From Laterigemmans sp052161645 (GTDB taxonomy: Bacteria; Planctomycetota; Planctomycetia; Pirellulales; Pirellulaceae): 64,000 nt of DNA. Below, piece after piece: positions 19,467-29,334 of this stretch (position 1 is the first letter of the stretch; each line of letters begins with the position of its first letter). The notes under the pieces are model-generated. The model did not search any database and had not been told where the DNA came from. It saw only the letters and a program-made list of their open reading frames with translations. The position numbers and the translations under genes were made by a program. The stretch is from the NCBI GenBank assembly GCA_052161645.1, contig CP197414.1. The stretch is one strand, 5' to 3'.

Positions 19467-22400
19467 TTATTTGTTCAGCGACCGCTTGAAGGCTTCGAGC
19501 GAATCGCGGAATTTTCGCGGCGGTGCCATCCTTTGGCCACTGTCGCGAATTTGTGGTAGAGCGTCCGATTGTTGTTTCATACGACGTTGGTCACTCATTT
19601 GATCGGGGCGAATCCCCAAGCTCTTCAACGATTCTTCGAACTGTTTACGGTTCTCAGCTGAACCGTCATCCGCCAACTTGCGAGCTTGCTCCCAGCGCTG
19701 CGTAAAGCGGCGCAATTGTTCGGGAGTCCAGCCCAGTTCATCCAGCAGTTCCTGGTCCGGCGTGTCGCGTTGCGATTGCAGTTCGTCCAGCACCAAGTCG
19801 GTTGCTTTGCGAGCCGCTTCCACATCGACCGGATCGGGAGCGGGTGGCGCTGCCGCATCGGGACCGCCACTTGGTCCGCTGCTGGAAGCATTTCCGGAAC
19901 CTTCACCGCTGGCACCACTGTTCGCCGCACCGATTTCCGCAGCCGCGTTCTCGGACCCTTGCGAGGAAGGCTGTGAGGATGGATCGCCGCCTGATTCGCT
20001 GGAACCGGGCTGGCTTTCGCCACTTTCCGATCCCTCGCCCTGCGAACCTTCTTGAGGCTGGGGTCGCTCGCCACCCGGTTGCTGTTCTCCGCCGGGTTGT
20101 TGTTCGCCGCCGGGTTGTTGTTCGCCAGCAGGTTGTTGTTCGCCGCCGGGTTGTTGTTCGCCGCCGGGTTGTTGTTCGCCAGCAGGTTGCTGTTCGCCGC
20201 CAGGTTGCTGTTCGCCGCCCGGTTGTTGTTCGCCGCCCGGTTGTTGTTCGCCGCCCGGTTGTTGTTCGCCGCCCGGTTGTTGTTCGCCGCCCGGTTGTTC
20301 TTCGCCGCCAGGTTGTTGTTCTCCGCCAGGTTGTTGTTCTCCGCCCGGCTGTTGTTCTCCGCCCGGCTGTTGTTCTCCGCCCGGTTGTTGTTCTCCGCCC
20401 GGTTGTTGTTCTCCGCCCGGTTGTTGTTCTCCGCCAGCAGGTTGTTGTTCGCCGCCCGGTTGCTGTTCGCCGCCAGCAGGTTGTTGTTCGCCGCCCGGTT
20501 GCTGTTCGCCGCCAGCAGGTTGTTGTTCGCCACCAGGTTGTTGTTGAGCTCCCGGTTGTTGTTCAGCTCCCGGCTGCTGTTCACCAGCGGGTTGTTCATT
20601 GCCCCGCTCATTGCCAGCAGCCTGTTCTCCATCAGCTTGGTTGTTTGGCTGTTTTTGTTGACCGTCTTGCGGTTGTTGCTGTTGCTGAGCGTTGCCGCCT
20701 TGAGATTCTTCTTGTTTGCGTTTGAAGTAATCGCGCATCCGCTCCATGGCTTCGCCATCGTTGCTCGGCGGTTGCTTGGGCGACTCGCGATCTCCGGATT
20801 GGTTGCCGTTGCTATCGGTCGCCGACTGCGACCCGTCGGTTGATTGAGCCTGATCTCCGGCAGTCTGATCTCCCGCAGCCTGATCTCCGGCAGTCAGGTC
20901 TCCGGCAGTCTGGTCTCCGGCAGTCTGGTCTCCGGCAGTCTGGTCTCCGGCATCCTGATCTCCGGCAGTCTGGTCTCCGGCAGCCTGATCTCCGGCAGTC
21001 TGGTCTCCGGATTCGCCTTGTTGACTTCCTTCGCCCTCTTGGTTTTGCCGATCAGCGGAATCTTGTGGCTCTTGGTTCGCGTTGGAATCGCCGGTTTTTG
21101 ACCCGTTATTCTCGGAAGACGGTTGTTGATTATCGTCGGCGGGAGGTGAATCACCGGAGGTTTGGTTCGCGTTGGATTCACCCGACTCGCCGGAGCCACC
21201 ACTTCCTGAACCTTCTTTGTTCTGTTCGTCGCTTTGATTTTCCTGTTCGCTATCGCCTTCGCCGCTGGAACCCCCTTCGCCTTCACCGGATTGGCTGTCA
21301 GTTGCTTCGCCCTCGGCGCCAGCACCACCCCCTTGCTCGCCTTCCCCCTGTTGTTGTTTATCTTGTTGTTGCTCGCCGCTCGGTTGATTGTCTTGAGGTT
21401 CCAGCCCATCACCATCTTCGGCGGGCGAGTTCCGTTTGGGAGGCGCGGCAACCCGCAGTTCAATCGGATCAGAAACGGACTCGATTGGTTGTTGGCGAGG
21501 TTCCTTGGGCAGTGGTCGGTTATCGCGGGCAACGGCTTCGATCGTGATTACGTCGCCGACGTTGAAGCCGAGATCCGAGGGACGGAAGCGATAGAGGGCG
21601 ACTTGGTTTCCACGCACACCCTGCGGGTCTGAAAACAGCACCGGTTCATATTCGACTCGCGTCTTGTGGCGAATTCTCAAGCGAATTTCTGACAAGCCAA
21701 AGTCGGGATCGAGAGCGCGGACTTCGATTAATTGCTGGGAGCCCAGGGGGACATCCTTGGGCCAGGTGGCCGGAACAGCGATTCGCACTTCGGGGGCGAG
21801 ATCGGGGATGACTCGCACCGGGTAGACAATTGGGTCGGGGTTGGCTGTTTCGGTTTCGTCCCAGACTCGCAAGCGATAACTGTCGATCACTGGCGCTCCG
21901 CCGCCGCCAAGTTTTGTGCGGAGGTCCCAGGTGGTGGAAACCGTTTTGCCGTCGGTGGAAATATCAAGTTCGGCAAAACCAGCCGTGGCCGATGCGCGTC
22001 CATTGACGCTCCGCGGATTGAATTCAATTCGCCCCCGCACGACGGGCCGATTGGTGGCTGCCGCGATTGTCACCGTGGTCCCGGAGAGTGCTTCGATATT
22101 GCCGGTTCTGAGCACGCGACGAGGCAAGCCGGTGTAAGCGGGTGGTAAATACTCCACCGAGTTAATCACCAGCGTCGGCTCATCCCGCACGGCGACTTGG
22201 TACAGCTCTGACTGGGCATCGCCAGCGGAGATTTGGTAGGAAAAATTTTCCGTCATGAGTTCGGTTGGCAGCTCGCCGACAAAGAGTCGGGGAGTATCAG
22301 CCGGTCGCATTGCGATGGAGCTGGTGCTGGCCGGGCTGCGCACATCGACCCGCGGCAGTTCGTTGCTGAGCAGCCCTTCGATTTTGGCGGTTACCTGCAG

Positions 22401-23126
22401 CGGGCGACCGAACACCGCTTCACTGTCTCCGGGAGTCACTTCGCTGATCCGCACTCGCGTGGGCGGAGCGATTTCAGCTAGCGGAGCCGCTAAGCGACCG
22501 AGAGACTGGAAACTGCTGGAGGGAAACAAGGCAAAATAAAAGGCCAGCAGAGCGAAAATGCCGAGCGCGATCATTGCCAACCGCATCGTCCCGGCCGATT
22601 CCGAGGGCATGGTCATGCCGGCTGATTTTAGCTGTCGCGCGGCGCGGGCTCCGATCGAACGAACGACAATTCCCCGCAACCCGCTGGCCTCGCGATCTTC
22701 CCGCAAGGTGACGTAGCTGGTCAGCGCGTGCCGCAGTTCGGGCGTGTCTTGTTCGAGGCTGAAAGCGGCGTATTCGGAACTGACTCGCATCCTCAGCAGC
22801 GGATAAATGCGTTTGGCGATCCACCAACTGCCCGATCCCACCGCCAGCACCGCGAGCAACAGGCGAGCTACTTTGTCGAGCCCCCAAATCCATTGATCGA
22901 CGATGGCAAAGATCAACAAACCGGCCATCCCCACCGTCACCAGCCGCAGGGTGGCGTTAGCCATCGCCGCACGCCACAAAGCAGCGCGGGCCGCCGCCAA
23001 GTGTTCTCCAATCAGAATATCACCAGCGTCGGGTGCCGAGTCGCCAGCTTTATCTGGATCGCGAGGTTTATTGGGAAGAGCGGAAACAGCTGACACGAAA
23101 CACCGCTGGGATAAGGAGAAAAGCAA
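19467..23126 (-). CDS. DUF4175-like large membrane protein with Gln/Gly-rich minisatellites
   Basis: A 1219-aa protein. Residues ~55-110 hold two membrane segments and ~185-205 a third, then a long beta-rich region to ~570 that resembles the extracytoplasmic part of DUF4175 proteins. Residues ~590-1070 are low complexity: Ser/Glu/Gly/Gln-rich, with AGDQT pentapeptide and PGGEQQ hexapeptide repeats. A conserved-looking helical tail ends the protein (DLVLDELQSQ…DELGWTPEQLRRFTQRW). In planctomycetes such proteins accompany MoxR/BatA gene sets; none is visible here. The function is unknown. The first start is TTG at 23126 with weak Shine-Dalgarno support, and a GTG at 23093 is possible. It lies 60 bp downstream of the helical-repeat gene and is probably in the same operon. 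Confidence 0.82.
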   Translation of the reverse strand: MLFSLSQRCFVSAVSALPNKPRDPDKAGDSAPDAGDILIGEHLAAARAALWRAAMANATLRLVTVGMAGLLIFAIVDQWIWGLDKVARLLLAVLAVGSGSWWIAKRIYPLLRMRVSSEYAAFSLEQDTPELRHALTSYVTLREDREASGLRGIVVRSIGARAARQLKSAGMTMPSESAGTMRLAMIALGIFALLAFYFALFPSSSFQSLGRLAAPLAEIAPPTRVRISEVTPGDSEAVFGRPLQVTAKIEGLLSNELPRVDVRSPASTSSIAMRPADTPRLFVGELPTELMTENFSYQISAGDAQSELYQVAVRDEPTLVINSVEYLPPAYTGLPRRVLRTGNIEALSGTTVTIAAATNRPVVRGRIEFNPRSVNGRASATAGFAELDISTDGKTVSTTWDLRTKLGGGGAPVIDSYRLRVWDETETANPDPIVYPVRVIPDLAPEVRIAVPATWPKDVPLGSQQLIEVRALDPDFGLSEIRLRIRHKTRVEYEPVLFSDPQGVRGNQVALYRFRPSDLGFNVGDVITIEAVARDNRPLPKEPRQQPIESVSDPIELRVAAPPKRNSPAEDGDGLEPQDNQPSGEQQQDKQQQGEGEQGGGAGAEGEATDSQSGEGEGGSSGEGDSEQENQSDEQNKEGSGSGGSGESGESNANQTSGDSPPADDNQQPSSENNGSKTGDSNANQEPQDSADRQNQEGEGSQQGESGDQTAGDQAAGDQTAGDQDAGDQTAGDQTAGDQTAGDLTAGDQAAGDQTAGDQAQSTDGSQSATDSNGNQSGDRESPKQPPSNDGEAMERMRDYFKRKQEESQGGNAQQQQQPQDGQQKQPNNQADGEQAAGNERGNEQPAGEQQPGAEQQPGAQQQPGGEQQPAGGEQQPGGEQQPAGGEQQPGGEQQPAGGEQQPGGEQQPGGEQQPGGEQQPGGEQQPGGEQQPGGEQQPGGEEQPGGEQQPGGEQQPGGEQQPGGEQQPGGEQQPGGEQQPAGEQQPGGEQQPGGEQQPAGEQQPGGEQQPGGEQQPGGERPQPQEGSQGEGSESGESQPGSSESGGDPSSQPSSQGSENAAAEIGAANSGASGEGSGNASSSGPSGGPDAAAPPAPDPVDVEAARKATDLVLDELQSQRDTPDQELLDELGWTPEQLRRFTQRWEQARKLADDGSAENRKQFEESLKSLGIRPDQMSDQRRMKQQSDALPQIRDSGQRMAPPRKFRDSLEAFKRSLNK
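20064..20582 (-). repeat. 18-bp coding minisatellite (PGGEQQ / PAGGEQQ)
   Basis: More than twenty-five copies of a GC-rich 18-bp unit, encoding Pro-Gly-Gly-Glu-Gln-Gln and variants with an extra alanine, run head to tail. Because the unit is a multiple of three and free of stops, several frames on both strands stay open here. Long antisense open frames over this stretch are therefore artefacts. Confidence 0.9.
20850..21010 (-). repeat. 15-bp coding minisatellite (TAGDQ)
   Basis: About eleven copies of a 15-bp unit encode Thr/Ala-Ala-Gly-Asp-Gln within the low-complexity region of the DUF4175-like protein. The copies are near identical at the DNA level, so length variation between strains is expected. 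Confidence 0.88.
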
Positions 23127-23186
23127 GCCATCAACCTACATTTCATTATAGGCTGCTGAGCAATGAAGGCGAATCGCTTTTGCTCC

Positions 23187-26066
23187 CTATCTGGAAAACC
23201 GCTCCAGTTGTTCGTGGAGATGCCAATCGTCAGGCGCGTCGAGCAGGCATTGCTGCTCAACGCCGATCGCTGCGGCGACTTGTCCGCGACGGAACAGGAC
23301 TTCCGCCAAAGTGTCTCGATAGGAGGTTCTCAAGGGGGCCAGGAAGACCGCCCGGCGAGCTAGTTCCAAGGCGCGATCGTCAGCTTTATCGTTAATGGCT
23401 GCCACCCAGGCCATGTTGTTCATGGTGTTGGCATCCAGTGGAAACTTTTTCAGATATTCATCTCCGACAGCCAACATTTGGGCGAGCAACCGATCTGCCA
23501 TCGCCTCGTGCCCCGCTGCTCGGGCTCTCACTAATTCCTTCTCGGCGAGGTCGATGTTCAGCGGCAAAAACTGAAGGCTGTGGGTAAATGCTTGTTCCGC
23601 AGCTTGAGGATCGTCACGCTCCAAGGCGGCCAAAGCATCTAATCGCTGGGTGTTGGCCGCGAGGGTCAGGTAGGCGGCTGCGTTGGAAAAGCCGCCGCTA
23701 CTGCCCAGCAATTTGATCACGGCGATGCGGTGCCAGAGGCTGGCCTCAGCCGGATTGTCAGCTTCGATGGCTGCGACGTATTTAATGGCCTTGCTGTAAA
23801 AGTCAGTGGCCGAACCATCGGGGCCCAAAGCATTGTTGAGATCGAAGGCTGCGAAGCGAAGTTCGTACGGCGCGTAGGCAGCTTGCCGTTCCGGGTATCC
23901 CAAACGAGTAAGTTGTTCGAAATAGTCTGCTTGAAAGGCGTTTGCCGGTTGAAAGGGCATCAGGTCTAAAGCTTGGAAGATCATCTGGCTTTCTTCGATC
24001 CGCCCCAAAATTCGCAGTGTCACCGCTTGCCCGAGCAGCGCGCTGCAAGCGGAGGGGAGTTTGGTCTCGGTTGCCCTCGCCTGACGCAGCAGCAGGATGC
24101 TGGAGGGGGAGACCAGCTGGCGATAGGCCAGCTCGTAGTATTTCAAAGCAATCGTCGGCTCACCGGAAGCCAACAAGTAATCGGCGAACTTGAGATAGGA
24201 AGTTGGCGCGTTATTTTCTAATTCGGCTGAGTAAGCTTGCTGAGCCAAATCTTGACGTCCCAGAGCGGCAAAGAAATCGCCCCGGCTGAGTGCATCGGCG
24301 CGACCGCTACGAAACCATCGTTGGGCCGCCGGGGAACTCGGTTGGGTGGCGTCAAACAGTTTGTCAAGATCGCTTTGACGGTCCCAGTCCGCCGGTAATT
24401 CGCCGTCGATCAACTGCAACATGGTCAGCCAATGTTCCCGCGGCGTGATGCCTGGCCGTAGCGTGGCGACCGCACCGGCAACGGTTTGAAACAAGTTGCC
24501 ATTGCCTTCGGTCAGCGCGTAACCCATCCCGTTGCCAACTTTTTCCGAGGTGGGGCTATCGACCGCGGCGATGATTTCCGCGGCCAGCGGGTTTAAACCA
24601 AACCGATGCGCGCGGAGCGACGCTTCCCCGGCTCGCACCCAAGTGTTGGAGTCGCCGTCGACTGCCTTGGCGGGATTCTGCAAGTCGCCGAGCCGTCGCA
24701 GCAGCGTTTCGCTGGTTTGAAAATCACCGATCGAGCGGAAGAAACGAAACGCGGTAAAGATGCGTTCTTGCGCGCTGCTGGCGGTCAGCTCACTGGCCTG
24801 CAACGCTTCCTCCTTGTCACCCTTCTTGGCGATTTCCAACCAGTTGTTGAGTTGCTGATGAGGATTGATTGGGTCGAGGTCGAGGGTCGCGAAAGCGGCT
24901 TCCCAGTCTTGTTGTCCGGCCAGTAAATCGGCGGCCGCTTGTGGGTCCAATCGCCGCGAGACTTCGATCGCTTCGCTGAACATGCCGGCGACCGCCAAGC
25001 TCCGCCACCGCGAGGATGAGCTCCCCGATTCCTGCCGCATCGCCGCGGCCGCTCGGCGAAGGTCCTCTTCCAAGCCCGCGTAGCTAGCTGCCAAAATCCA
25101 AGTCACATACTGCTGCAGCGTGGCCTCGACGGGCAAATCGGGTTCGGTGGATTGCTCCGCCACGGTCGCCAGTCCGGCCCAATCGCCAGCCAGCATTCGC
25201 AGTGTCGAATCCCAGTCGGCACGTTGGTAGCCTTGTGCAGCGGCGGCGGCCAGATCTTGGCGACCAAGTACGCTCCAAGTGACCACGGCGGCTTCGGCTT
25301 GCCGCGCTTCCGGCCAGTCGGCAGCGCAGGCCGGCAGCAGATTTTCCGCAGTCACCTGTTCGCCCATCCGCTCGATCAAAACCGCGCGAGCAACCGCCAG
25401 CGGGATCGTCGTGGCCGCTTGGTCGAGCAGCTCAAGTACCAGATCGAGCTGGCCCCGCTCCTGGCCAACCAAAATCAAAGCCGGATATTGGGCCGTGATC
25501 TGGCGGGCGATCTCCAGTTCGACTGTTTCGCGGTCAGCAGCCAACTGATGATGCCGCGCCACCTCGATCGCTTCCCGCAAATAACCCTCGCGAATCAACA
25601 TCGAGATCGCGGCAGCTGGATTCACGCGAGCTTGGGACAGTTGACGTTGCACGGCTGGCGGCAGGTCGGCTAACAGCCCGATCTCCCAACGTTCAAGGAT
25701 CCACTTGGCGCGGGCCGCGGTTTCCGGATCGTCGCTCTTGCTCAATTCCCACACCGCGGCTCGCGACCGTTGATAATCGGTCCAAGAATCGAACATCGCC
25801 GCTTTCCGCCGGGTGTATGACGGCGAGGCGAGCTGTTCGGCCAGGCTCTCGGTGGGGACTGGATCGTCGACTAGGAAACGGTCGGGGGCGGTGCGACCGG
25901 CGAAGTCGGGGGAACGCCCCCGCGGCCCGTCTTGCTGGGCCACACTTTTCTGGGCCACTTTTTTCTGAAGGGACTGGGCCAGCAGGGAGTTGCCTGGCTG
26001 CATCACAGAGCCGAGAATGACCGACACTAGCCCGCTGAGTAGCAGGCCGTGGCGAGCCAGCTTCAT
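23187..26066 (-). CDS. Exported helical-repeat (TPR-like) protein, 959 aa
   Basis: From the ATG at 26066 the protein begins MKLARHGLLLSGLVSVILGS…SLLAQ, a signal peptide. The frame is open 22 codons further upstream without export features. The body is almost entirely helical, with Ala/Leu-rich TPR-like pairs such as YLREAIEVARHHQLAADRE, LAQQAYSAELENNAP, ALKYYELAYRQL and, at the C-terminus, GDEYLKKFPLDANTMNNMAWVAA and ALELARRAVFLAPLRTSYRDTLAEVLFRRG. Those last two are clear TPR motifs. Role inferred: periplasmic scaffold. The partner is unknown. It precedes the DUF4175-like gene by 60 bp on the same strand. Confidence 0.85.
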   Translation of the reverse strand: MKLARHGLLLSGLVSVILGSVMQPGNSLLAQSLQKKVAQKSVAQQDGPRGRSPDFAGRTAPDRFLVDDPVPTESLAEQLASPSYTRRKAAMFDSWTDYQRSRAAVWELSKSDDPETAARAKWILERWEIGLLADLPPAVQRQLSQARVNPAAAISMLIREGYLREAIEVARHHQLAADRETVELEIARQITAQYPALILVGQERGQLDLVLELLDQAATTIPLAVARAVLIERMGEQVTAENLLPACAADWPEARQAEAAVVTWSVLGRQDLAAAAAQGYQRADWDSTLRMLAGDWAGLATVAEQSTEPDLPVEATLQQYVTWILAASYAGLEEDLRRAAAAMRQESGSSSSRWRSLAVAGMFSEAIEVSRRLDPQAAADLLAGQQDWEAAFATLDLDPINPHQQLNNWLEIAKKGDKEEALQASELTASSAQERIFTAFRFFRSIGDFQTSETLLRRLGDLQNPAKAVDGDSNTWVRAGEASLRAHRFGLNPLAAEIIAAVDSPTSEKVGNGMGYALTEGNGNLFQTVAGAVATLRPGITPREHWLTMLQLIDGELPADWDRQSDLDKLFDATQPSSPAAQRWFRSGRADALSRGDFFAALGRQDLAQQAYSAELENNAPTSYLKFADYLLASGEPTIALKYYELAYRQLVSPSSILLLRQARATETKLPSACSALLGQAVTLRILGRIEESQMIFQALDLMPFQPANAFQADYFEQLTRLGYPERQAAYAPYELRFAAFDLNNALGPDGSATDFYSKAIKYVAAIEADNPAEASLWHRIAVIKLLGSSGGFSNAAAYLTLAANTQRLDALAALERDDPQAAEQAFTHSLQFLPLNIDLAEKELVRARAAGHEAMADRLLAQMLAVGDEYLKKFPLDANTMNNMAWVAAINDKADDRALELARRAVFLAPLRTSYRDTLAEVLFRRGQVAAAIGVEQQCLLDAPDDWHLHEQLERFSR

Positions 26067-26182
26067 TCGGCTCACAGCCAGCTGCACCCGATTCACGGAT
26101 TGTCGATCTTCTCGGTCGTAGAATATTGGCATAGCAGTATCAGCCGTTGTGTACTCGCCGTTGTCATTTCGCAGCCGCGCAG

Positions 26183-26211
26183 CAGTTATATTGCCGCGTA
26201 TCAGTTATATT
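26183..26211 (+). promoter_or_regulatory. Direct repeat CAGTTATATT between divergent genes
   Basis: CAGTTATATT occurs twice, at 26183-26192 and 26202-26211, with a 19-bp step. It lies in the 249-bp region between the divergent helical-repeat and PQQ-propeller genes. Each copy contains a TATATT that could act as a -10 element. No good -35 is placed for either, so this is only a candidate promoter or activator site. Confidence 0.25.
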
Positions 26212-26315
26212 ATCGTACCGCGCCGTCAGGCCCAGGTGTCGCGATTTCACCTTTGTGCCTCGTGTTTCCCCATCCATTTTCCTGCCGAGCCGTTCAAGCG
26301 GCGCAAGGGGTTCAG

Positions 26316-27695
26316 ATGATCAGCAAGTTTATCACCAATTTTCGAGCGAACACTAGCGGTTCGGCCGTCGCTGGCCGCCAGTCCAGCATGACCGCCCGCA
26401 AGTCCCGCTGCATAACACTGGGGCTCGGGCTGGCAGTCGGTTCGTTGGCCGCTTTGTCCCAGCCGAGTATTGCCGAGGCGGCCGATTCCTGGAAACATTG
26501 GCGGGGGGAATTGGCTCAAGGGGTCGCGCCCGAGGGTGATTACCCGGTCAGCTGGAAGAGTGGTGACGCGCAGTGGCGCGTCGACCTCAAGGGACGTGGT
26601 GGTAGCACGCCAGTGGTCAGCGGTGAGCTGGTTTTTATCACTGCCGGGTTCGATGGCAAGAACTTTTTGCAAGCGTTTGATGCGAACTCCGGCGAGCTTC
26701 GCTGGGCAGTTCACTTGGGTGACGACACGGGTGGCAAGCACAAAAAGGGCAGCGGCAGTAACCCCTCGCCGACGACTGACGGTAAGTATGTCTACGCCTA
26801 TTATCGCAGTGGTGATTTGGCGTGCGTTGACATGTCGGGCCAAGTCGTTTGGCAACGCAACTTGCAAGAGGATTATGGGCAGGACACGTTGTGGTGGGAC
26901 CTTGGTTCCAGCCCGTTGTTGACCGACAAATCGATCGTGGTGGCGGTCATGCAGTCGGCGCCTAGCCCCAGCTATTTGGCCAGCTTTGACAAGTTGACCG
27001 GCGACGTTGTCTGGAATGTCAGTCGTGAACTGCCGGCACCTCGCGAAGCGGCTCAAAGTTACACTTCGCCCATCCCGGCGACGGTCAATGGTCAAGAACT
27101 GATCGCCTTGATGGGGGCCGACCATTTGACTCTGCACGATGCCAACACGGGAAAAATTTTGGCTCAGCTGGGAGGATTCAACCCGGAACAGAACGAGTTC
27201 TTTCGTTCCATCGCATCACCGGTTGTGGCTGGTAACATTATCATTTGTCCCTACGCGCGGGGCGCTTCGGTGACGGCCGTCGACATGGCCAAACTGCTCG
27301 CCGGTGCCGGTGAGCAAGCGATCGTGTGGCAACAGGTCGGCATCGGGGCTGACGTGCCCACGCCGGTGGTGCGGGACGGTCGCGTCTATCTCAACCAAGA
27401 TCGCGGGCAAGTGTTAGCTCTCGATCTCGAGTCGGGAGATACCGCTTGGGAACTGGAACTGCCAAAGAATCGCAAGAACTATTCCAGCAGCCCGCTGCTG
27501 ACTGGCAGCCACTTGTACCTCACCCGCGAGGACGGACAAGTAATGGTAATCAAGTTACCCGGCGATGCGGGACAGCCCGAGTTGGTTTCCGAAAATGGGC
27601 TGGGTGACGACAGCGAGTTCACCGTGGCTAGCCCCGTGCCGGTCGGCGATGGTTTGTTGTTCCGCACGCCCAATAGTTTGGTGATGATCAAATAG
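26316..27695 (+). CDS. Exported PQQ-like beta-propeller protein (459 aa)
   Basis: The ATG at 26316 is preceded by AAGGGG eight bases upstream, a good ribosome binding site. Earlier in-frame codons overlap the divergent gene. An export signal follows (CITLGLGLAVGSLAALSQPSIAEAA). Residues ~50-455 form seven to eight PQQ-like propeller blades with repeated motifs such as TPVVSGELVFITAGFDG, LQAFDANSGELRW, PTTDGKYVYAYYRSGDLACVD and LLTGSHLYLTREDGQVMVI. No PQQ-dehydrogenase catalytic residues are obvious. Proteins of this type abound in planctomycetes and are annotated only as outer-membrane-assembly or PQQ-binding-like. Role unknown. Confidence 0.88.
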   Translation: MISKFITNFRANTSGSAVAGRQSSMTARKSRCITLGLGLAVGSLAALSQPSIAEAADSWKHWRGELAQGVAPEGDYPVSWKSGDAQWRVDLKGRGGSTPVVSGELVFITAGFDGKNFLQAFDANSGELRWAVHLGDDTGGKHKKGSGSNPSPTTDGKYVYAYYRSGDLACVDMSGQVVWQRNLQEDYGQDTLWWDLGSSPLLTDKSIVVAVMQSAPSPSYLASFDKLTGDVVWNVSRELPAPREAAQSYTSPIPATVNGQELIALMGADHLTLHDANTGKILAQLGGFNPEQNEFFRSIASPVVAGNIIICPYARGASVTAVDMAKLLAGAGEQAIVWQQVGIGADVPTPVVRDGRVYLNQDRGQVLALDLESGDTAWELELPKNRKNYSSSPLLTGSHLYLTREDGQVMVIKLPGDAGQPELVSENGLGDDSEFTVASPVPVGDGLLFRTPNSLVMIK

Positions 27696-27769
27696 GCTTT
27701 GGTTGTGCGGGTTGGTATTCTTCCGTCGAGCTTGCCTCTGCGGAGGAAACAAGTGGCAGCTCTGGCCCT

Positions 27770-29323
27770 CTAAGGGATCTCGTTGAGCGTGTAATAGGCG
27801 TTCGCGTGCACGAGTGGTGTAGCATCTGCGGCCGCGCGAATGGCCTTCAGATCAAACTCGTGCACGTGCCCTTGAACCAGCCCATCGACGGTCAAATGAA
27901 CACTCAAGCCGTCTGCTGAAACGTTGGCGGCGGTGACTGTGGGAGTGGTATGATCGACTTCGGGGCTGCCATAACCGGCTTGATAGATATGCGTGTAAGT
28001 CGACAACGCGTAGGAGCCAGGCATGGCCGCCACCTCGCGGTTCACCGGTTTGGTAAAGGTGATCAGAAAGCCGTCAGGCCGGGCGTTAATCTGCTTGATC
28101 TCAAAGGGGACTTTGCCAGTCCACTCCAGCCGTTGCAAGGCGTAAGGTTTGGGGCCGCGGACCGGCCAACCTCGATTCGTGCCGCCCACAACCAAATCCC
28201 CTTGGGGCGTGAATTGGCAAGCTAACAAACCGGTCGCTAGCCCTTCACGAAATGGATAGCAAGCACCTTGCCAGACTCCATTGATTTGCTCGGTGGTGGC
28301 TCGCATCACCACGCTCAGGCTGAAGTCGCCGATGAAAATTTGATTCTCAAAAGGACCGAATTTCCCGCCGCTGCGATCGACGACGAAGCCCGAGATCGAA
28401 CGTCCCATTTTGCGATAGGGAAAAACCACCGCGTAGGGAACCAACTCTTCCACCTGTTCGCTCTCAATCGCGAGGCGAGACTGTGACTTGGGTTCCAGCG
28501 GAGCGGTTGCGAACGGGTTGCTGGCTGCTGCTTGCTTGCTGGCCAGTTCAGCGGCCAACGGGTACCAGTTAAAGCTGGCCGGGTGCCCCATGAATCCGCC
28601 GGGTTGCAAGACTTTGAGAGAACAGGAGCCGTTCCAGGGGCCTTGGCTTTCGGCGTAGAACATCACACCCTGTTCATTGGTGCCGATGCCACAGGGGCTG
28701 CGGATGCCGCTGCAAACTGGGATGGTTTCGCCTTCCGGTGTGACTTTCACGCACCAACCTCGCAGCGGAACTTTGGACTGGTACGATTCGGACAAACAGA
28801 GGGCAACCCAAGTGTTGCCAGCTTGGTCGGGTTTGGACCCAAAAGCGAACTCGTGGTAGTTGCGAAATCCCCACACGTCGCTGAGCGTCTCAAAGGAGTC
28901 GGCGCGTCCATCCTGGTTTTGATCCGAGACCCGCGTGACCTCGGTCTGCTGAGTCACGATGAATTGGCCGTCCCGAAAAGCGAGTCCGGTGACTTCATCG
29001 AGGCCCGCGGCGTAGGTTTGAAACGTAGTTTTGGGAAACTTGTCGAAGGCTCCATCGACTAGCAAAATTTCGCCACGCCGCGTGCCGATCGCCAGCCGTT
29101 GATCGGGCAGGACTTCGAAGCTGGACGCTTCCAACGCCAGTTCCTCCGGGAACGGAATGTCGACAATCCGATAGTACTTGGCTTCCTCTTCGGCTGTCCC
29201 CCAGTATTCACCGAGCGTGTCGGCCAGCGCCCTGTCGCTGCTCGTGATGCCAAGCAGCGTGAGGCCAAGCATTATAAGACCAAGCATTGTAAAGCCGCTC
29301 TTCAGCAACCAGCAAAGTCGCAT
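27770..29323 (-). CDS. Exported GSDH/sorbosone-dehydrogenase-like beta-propeller protein (517 aa)
   Basis: The ATG at 29323 has AAGGA eight bases before it. The frame also opens at a TTG inside the previous gene's end. A signal peptide is present (LGLIMLGLTLLGITSSDRALA). The body is a six-bladed propeller of the type planctomycetes couple to haem-binding domains: IPFPEELALEASSFEVLPDQ, GEILLVDGAF, EVTRVSDQNQDGRADSFETL and PCGIGTNEQGVMFYAESQGPW. The C-terminal ~110 residues form a separate beta domain. It is the last gene of a four-gene operon, 11 bp after the hexahaem cytochrome, so a shared extracytoplasmic redox role is likely. The substrate is unknown. Confidence 0.83.
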   Translation of the reverse strand: MRLCWLLKSGFTMLGLIMLGLTLLGITSSDRALADTLGEYWGTAEEEAKYYRIVDIPFPEELALEASSFEVLPDQRLAIGTRRGEILLVDGAFDKFPKTTFQTYAAGLDEVTGLAFRDGQFIVTQQTEVTRVSDQNQDGRADSFETLSDVWGFRNYHEFAFGSKPDQAGNTWVALCLSESYQSKVPLRGWCVKVTPEGETIPVCSGIRSPCGIGTNEQGVMFYAESQGPWNGSCSLKVLQPGGFMGHPASFNWYPLAAELASKQAAASNPFATAPLEPKSQSRLAIESEQVEELVPYAVVFPYRKMGRSISGFVVDRSGGKFGPFENQIFIGDFSLSVVMRATTEQINGVWQGACYPFREGLATGLLACQFTPQGDLVVGGTNRGWPVRGPKPYALQRLEWTGKVPFEIKQINARPDGFLITFTKPVNREVAAMPGSYALSTYTHIYQAGYGSPEVDHTTPTVTAANVSADGLSVHLTVDGLVQGHVHEFDLKAIRAAADATPLVHANAYYTLNEIP

Positions 29324-29334
29324 GTGTCTGTTCC

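Noticed and set aside
19625..20843. Long open frames of 377 aa (minus), 307 aa and 263 aa (plus) over the Gln-rich tract
   Set aside because: They exist because an 18-bp, stop-free repeat is open in several frames. Their composition (runs of NNRAANNNL, VVVRRPV, LLFAAR) is not that of real proteins.
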